The position numbers and the translations under genes were made by a program. The notes under the pieces were generated by a model that searched no databases, was not told where the DNA came from, and saw nothing but the letters and a program-made list of their open reading frames with translations. From Flavobacterium acetivorans (GTDB lineage Bacteria; Bacteroidota; Bacteroidia; Flavobacteriales; Flavobacteriaceae), in assembly GCF_020911885.1 (NCBI RefSeq), contig NZ_CP087132.1:1984001-2048000 (forward strand): a DNA stretch of 64,000 nt, in the 5' to 3' direction. Below are positions 60,609 to 64,000 of the stretch, in pieces. The stretch's first letter is position 1, and each line of letters starts with the position of its first letter.

Positions 60609-62363
60609 TTATTGTGATACTGAAAACTGTGAATCGTACAAGTTTTTGTAATACCCAGTTTCCCGATTGATTAATTCCTGATGTGTTCCTTGTTCTACTA
60701 TTAAACCTTTGTCCATTACTACAATTTTATCGGCATTGACAATGGTCGCCAGTCGGTGTGCAATGACAATTGAAGTTCTTCCTTGTGTAATGGTTTCGGT
60801 GGCGCGCTGTATTAATTCTTCGGAATAGGTATCAATTGATGAAGTTGCCTCGTCGAGAATAAGAATACTAGGATTGCTGACATATGCTCTCAAAAAAGCG
60901 ATTAATTGGCGCTGTCCCGATGACAACATTACACCACGTTCTTTGACATCAAAATCGTAATTATCAGGCAAGCTCATAATAAAGTCATGAACCCCAATTT
61001 CTTTGGCGGCAGCCAAAACATCCTCACGGGTTATTTCAGGATTATTCAGCGTTATATTATTGAAAATGGTATCAGCAAAAAGAAAAACATCCTGCAGTAC
61101 TACTGCAATTTGCTTGCGCAAAGAACCCAAAGTATAGTCTTCTATATTTTGGTTGTCAATACAAATGGTTCCACTATTGATCTCATAAAAACGATTCAAT
61201 AAGTTGATTATAGTCGATTTTCCGGCACCTGTAGATCCTACAATAGCAACGGTTTCGCCTGCTTTTACATCGAGATTGATTCCTTTTATGACTTCTTCTT
61301 CAGGAATATAACTGAAACGCACCTCTTTGAATTGAATATTTCCAAGAAATACGTCGGCTTCTATTTTTCCGTTATCCTGAATTTGGTCTTGGGTATCAAT
61401 AATGGCAAAAACACGGTTTGCAGCAATCATTCCCAATTGCATTTCATTGAACTTATCTGCAATCTGACGCAATGGGTTAAACAACATTCCTATAAACATG
61501 GTGTAGGAAAATAAATCTCCAAAAGTGGTGAAATTATCTCCGTTCAAAATCTTAATCCCACCATAGAGAACAATAAAACCTAAGGTTAAAGAGGAAATAA
61601 TATCGGCAATAGGAAAGAAAATCGAGTTGTAAAGAATGGTTTTTATCCATGCTTTTTTGTGTTTGTCATTGATTTCTTTGAATTTTTCGGCTTCAATTTC
61701 TTCGCGATTGAATAATTGTACAATCTTCATTCCGGTAACGCGTTCCTGAACAAAGGAATTCATATTCGAAATTTGGTTTCGTACTTCCTCAAAAGCGACC
61801 TGCATTTTGCGTTGAAATATTCGGGTGACAAATACTAAAATGGGCATAGCGACAATCACAATCCAAGTGAGTTTCCAGTTCATGTAGAACATAAAAATCA
61901 ATACTACAACCATCTTCATCAAGTCACTGATAATCATAAATAGTCCTTGACTAAAAATGCGTGCAATCGATTCGATATCAGATACGGAGCGGGTTACTAG
62001 TTGACCTACGGGTACCATGTCAAAATATTTCATTCTGAAACTCAAGATGTGTCGGAACAATTTAATTCGAATGTCTTTTACAATATCCTGACCGAGCCAA
62101 TTGGCCCAATAGACAAAGTAAAATTGTGAAAATACTTCGCATAACAGCACAATTCCCATTAAACTAATGTAGAATAAAAGTCCATTTGCATCTTCTGTTT
62201 GGATGTAACCATCTACAGTTTGTTTCAATAAATAAGGTCGTAATGCCGCAAAAGCGGATAAGGAAACGGCAAAGACAATAACGCCGTTAAAACGCCATTG
62301 GTAAGGTTTGGTATATTGTAAGATTCGTTTAAATAAACGAGTATCAAATGCTTTTGCTTTCAT
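60609..62363 (-). CDS. ABC transporter with fused permease and ATPase (exporter type)
   Basis: 584 residues. The N-terminal half has six membrane helices (roughly 20-310), the C-terminal half an ATPase domain: Walker A in VGSTGAGKSTIINLL, signature VMLSSGQRQLIAFLRA, Walker B ILILDEATSSIDT and the H-loop IVIAHRLATI. It is a half-transporter that works as a dimer, in the MsbA/multidrug group by sequence. Substrate is unknown. It is 109 bases from truA with a degenerate hairpin repeat between them, and its upstream side joins the truA unit. Confidence 0.93.
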   Translation of the reverse strand: MKAKAFDTRLFKRILQYTKPYQWRFNGVIVFAVSLSAFAALRPYLLKQTVDGYIQTEDANGLLFYISLMGIVLLCEVFSQFYFVYWANWLGQDIVKDIRIKLFRHILSFRMKYFDMVPVGQLVTRSVSDIESIARIFSQGLFMIISDLMKMVVVLIFMFYMNWKLTWIVIVAMPILVFVTRIFQRKMQVAFEEVRNQISNMNSFVQERVTGMKIVQLFNREEIEAEKFKEINDKHKKAWIKTILYNSIFFPIADIISSLTLGFIVLYGGIKILNGDNFTTFGDLFSYTMFIGMLFNPLRQIADKFNEMQLGMIAANRVFAIIDTQDQIQDNGKIEADVFLGNIQFKEVRFSYIPEEEVIKGINLDVKAGETVAIVGSTGAGKSTIINLLNRFYEINSGTICIDNQNIEDYTLGSLRKQIAVVLQDVFLFADTIFNNITLNNPEITREDVLAAAKEIGVHDFIMSLPDNYDFDVKERGVMLSSGQRQLIAFLRAYVSNPSILILDEATSSIDTYSEELIQRATETITQGRTSIVIAHRLATIVNADKIVVMDKGLIVEQGTHQELINRETGYYKNLYDSQFSVSQ

Positions 62364-62370
62364 TTTTTTT

Positions 62371-62476
62371 GGAGCTATTTACTGCGTCAATTCATTTTTT
62401 TATGTCCTGTTATCGCTAGGATCTTTCTGTTTTAAAGCGAAAAAATATAAAAGATTCTTACTGTTCTCAGGGCTAA
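62371..62476 (-). repeat. Hairpin repeat, degenerate copy D
   Basis: Read on the minus strand it begins TAGCCCTGAGAACAGTAAG, whose TAG is the truA stop codon, has TCTTTT next to an AT-rich stem and ends AATAGCTCC, like copies A and B. About 25 extra bases separate GATAACAGGACA from AATAGCTCC. It occupies the truA to ABC transporter spacer. Confidence 0.5.
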
Positions 62477-63228
62477 TTTTTTATGTAATCGTAATCAATT
62501 TCGGTGAGATACAACCCATGAGCAGGAACGGAAAATCCGGCTTTATCTCTGTTTTTACTCTCAATAATATCGTTGAAATCGTCCAAAGTTATTTTGTGAA
62601 TTCCAACATTTACTAAGGTTCCCACGATAGCGCGAACCATGTTTCTCAAAAATCGATTGGCTGAAATGGTAAAAACCAGTTTGTTGTTTTCTTGTTCAGC
62701 TCCGGCTCGAGTCCAATAGGCTTCAAAAATAGTACAATCAAATGTATTAACATCTGTATTTACTTTTGAAAAACATTGAAAATCCGTATGATTGAATAAT
62801 AACTTTGCTGCCTCATTCATCAAATCTACATCCAGTTTTTGATGAAAGTACCAACTTTGCTCTTGTAAAAAAGCATCTTTAAAGGTATTGATGTGGTATT
62901 CATAAGTTCTTTTGGTGGCATCAAAGCGAGCGTGCGCATCATTGGCAACGGGTATGATATCATAAACAACAATGTCTTTTGGTAAAAAGGAGTTGAGTTT
63001 ATGTATTAATTTTTCAATGTCAAAAGAAGGTTCAAAATCAAAATGGGCATACATTTTTTTGGCGTGTACACCTGTGTCCGTGCGACCGGCACCCATAAGA
63101 TTGATATCAGCGTTTAGTATTACTGAAAAAGCTTTGTTTAGAGTTTCTTGTACTGAGGAAGCATTGGGTTGGTATTGCCAACCATGATACAGGGTTCCGT
63201 TATATGCTAATTGTATAAAATATCTCAA
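62473..63228 (-). CDS. truA: tRNA pseudouridine(38-40) synthase
   Basis: 251 residues. The catalytic Asp is in GAGRTDTGVHAKKMYAHFD; VQETLNKAFS, RFLRNMVRAIVGTLVNVG and HGLYLTEIDYDY are family motifs. It makes pseudouridine in the anticodon stem-loop of several tRNAs. The start is a TTG at 63228 because RYFIQLAYNGTLYHGWQYQP follows directly and no ATG is near. Hairpin repeats lie on both sides, copy D touching the stop codon and copy B upstream. Confidence 0.95.
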   Translation of the reverse strand: MRYFIQLAYNGTLYHGWQYQPNASSVQETLNKAFSVILNADINLMGAGRTDTGVHAKKMYAHFDFEPSFDIEKLIHKLNSFLPKDIVVYDIIPVANDAHARFDATKRTYEYHINTFKDAFLQEQSWYFHQKLDVDLMNEAAKLLFNHTDFQCFSKVNTDVNTFDCTIFEAYWTRAGAEQENNKLVFTISANRFLRNMVRAIVGTLVNVGIHKITLDDFNDIIESKNRDKAGFSVPAHGLYLTEIDYDYIKN

Positions 63229-63263
63229 GTGATTTTTTTTGAAGCTACAAAGATACTTATTAA

Positions 63264-63299
63264 TTTTTTTGCCACGAAGGTGCTAAGGAGCAAAGTTTG
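63264..63299. repeat. AAGGTGCTAAGGAGCAAAG-type short repeat
   Basis: GCCACGAAGGTGCTAAGGAG followed by CAAAGTTT resembles the unit at 30248-30287 in the trp operon. It lies upstream of truA in the spacer shared with the phosphoesterase gene. Confidence 0.5.
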
Positions 63300-63357
63300 T
63301 TAAGTTTCATTTGGATTTTTTATTTGGTAGCGGAATGTCTAATTTTACCAAAATTCT

Positions 63358-63438
63358 TAGCCCAGATAGTAGCGGTATCCTTTTTATTTTTCTTTTAAAA
63401 AAATAAAAAGATACGAGCGGATAGCTGGAAATAGCTCC
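63358..63438 (+). repeat. Hairpin repeat, copy B (possible structured RNA)
   Basis: Its ends, TAGCCCAGATAGTAGCG and GGATAGCTGGAAATAGCTCC, match copy A at 1104-1192. The central stem pairs CTTTTTATTTTT with AAAAATAAAAAG, a different sequence from copy A's stem but equally paired. It ends 17 bases upstream of the phosphoesterase start. Confidence 0.7.
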
Positions 63439-63455
63439 TGAAAAAACATAAAATT

Positions 63456-63956
63456 GTGAGTACAAAAATTCTCTTACTTTCGGATACCCATAGCCATATT
63501 GATGATGTGATTTTAAAATATGTTGCCCAGGCTGATGAAGTCTGGCATGCTGGTGACATAGGTGATTTGTCAGTAACGGACAGCATAAAAAAACTAAAAC
63601 CGCTGCGTGCAGTTTATGGGAATATTGATGACGCCCAAGCCCGCTTAGAGTTTCCTTTGCACAATCGTTTTATGTGCGAAGGTGTCGATGTTTGGATAAC
63701 GCATATAGGAGGTTATCCCGGGAAATACAATCCGAATATTAAGACCGAAATGGAGGCGAATCCGCCCAAGCTATTTATTTGCGGGCATTCCCATATTTTA
63801 AAAGTAATGTTTGATAAGAAACATAATTTACTGCATATGAATCCGGGCGCTTGTGGTAAAAGTGGTTTTCATCAGGTACGCACTATGCTGCGGTTTGTTA
63901 TTGAAGGAGACAAAATTAAAGACTTGGAAATTATTGAAATTGAGAAACGGGTTTAG
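63456..63956 (+). CDS. YfcE/MJ0936-type metallophosphoesterase
   Basis: 166-residue calcineurin-fold phosphodiesterase. The metal ligands are in LLLSDTHSHIDD, EVWHAGDIGDL, AVYGNIDDAQ and ICGHSHILKVMF, with MNPGACGKSGF at the end. Relatives hydrolyse phosphodiesters such as 2',3'-cAMP; the physiological substrate is unknown. The start is a GTG at 63456 (GTG AGT ACA), since no ATG is in place. It diverges from truA; no other gene follows in the window. Confidence 0.93.
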   Translation: MSTKILLLSDTHSHIDDVILKYVAQADEVWHAGDIGDLSVTDSIKKLKPLRAVYGNIDDAQARLEFPLHNRFMCEGVDVWITHIGGYPGKYNPNIKTEMEANPPKLFICGHSHILKVMFDKKHNLLHMNPGACGKSGFHQVRTMLRFVIEGDKIKDLEIIEIEKRV

Positions 63957-64000
63957 GATTCATTTTGTAAAAAAGGTGCTTTTATGTAGATATTTGTTCC

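Noticed and set aside
63957..64000. Possible gene at the right edge
   Set aside because: The 44 bases hold no start codon in a useful context and no recognisable motif.

Overview
The window looks like a chromosomal segment of a Flavobacterium or close relative (Bacteroidota, Flavobacteriaceae). The DNA is AT-rich. Many genes are preceded by the Bacteroidota -7 promoter element TAnnTTTG rather than Shine-Dalgarno sequences. A SusC/SusD pair, outer-membrane and lipoprotein genes, an Flavobacterium-style trp operon and family-typical proteins (DUF4494, DUF6132, TIGR00341) all agree. I saw no tRNA, rRNA, CRISPR array, prophage, integrase or transposase; the accessory content is small intergenic repeats.

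Layout. 1-3,000: cell-wall and translation housekeeping (start of coaD, ddl, a PASTA protein, an RluD-type pseudouridine synthase). 3,000-12,000: secreted proteins, including a 1287-residue GH31 glycosidase carrying both a dockerin and a cohesin-like domain, an aldo/keto reductase and a metzincin-like metalloprotease. 12,000-24,900: a transglutaminase-like protein, TIGR00341 protein plus NhaA, YaaA, a complete TetR-TolC-HlyD-MFS efflux operon with palindromic operators, a second TetR with a nitroreductase, a SBF-like transporter and a DUF4494 protein. 25,000-33,000: the tryptophan operon, transcribed leftward as leader-E-(lipoprotein)-G-D-C-F-B-(GGCT-like)-A. It starts with a clear promoter, an 18-residue leader peptide with three consecutive Trp codons plus a fourth, and an attenuator hairpin. 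Nearly every wide spacer in the operon holds a repeat element.

33,000-37,200: a secreted beta-helix-like protein, two tandem YceI proteins, a second nitroreductase and a MarR regulator. 37,400-43,100: a reactive-sulfur and thiol cluster: thioredoxin, DUF6132, a small membrane protein, a methyltransferase fused to a metal-binding domain, a DUF2892 protein, a persulfide dioxygenase-rhodanese fusion, a TauE permease, a Crp/Fnr regulator and a stand-alone rhodanese. Two near-identical Crp-like sites lie at the same distance upstream of two -7 elements there. 43,200-50,600: GapN, a tandem-repeat lipoprotein, small unknown proteins, a secreted HIUase with a HbpS-like protein, an acyltransferase and dihydrolipoyl dehydrogenase.

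50,700-60,600: a sensor kinase, a metalloprotease, SusC, SusD and a LytTR regulator on one strand, best read as an oligopeptide-use locus bracketed by its own two-component pair (inference). 60,600-64,000: an ABC exporter, TruA and a YfcE-like phosphoesterase, with two copies of a hairpin repeat seen elsewhere in the window.

The strongest leads are the trp attenuator, the paired Crp-like sites of the sulfur cluster, the hairpin repeat family whose stem is kept while its sequence changes, and the protease-SusCD-LytTR locus.
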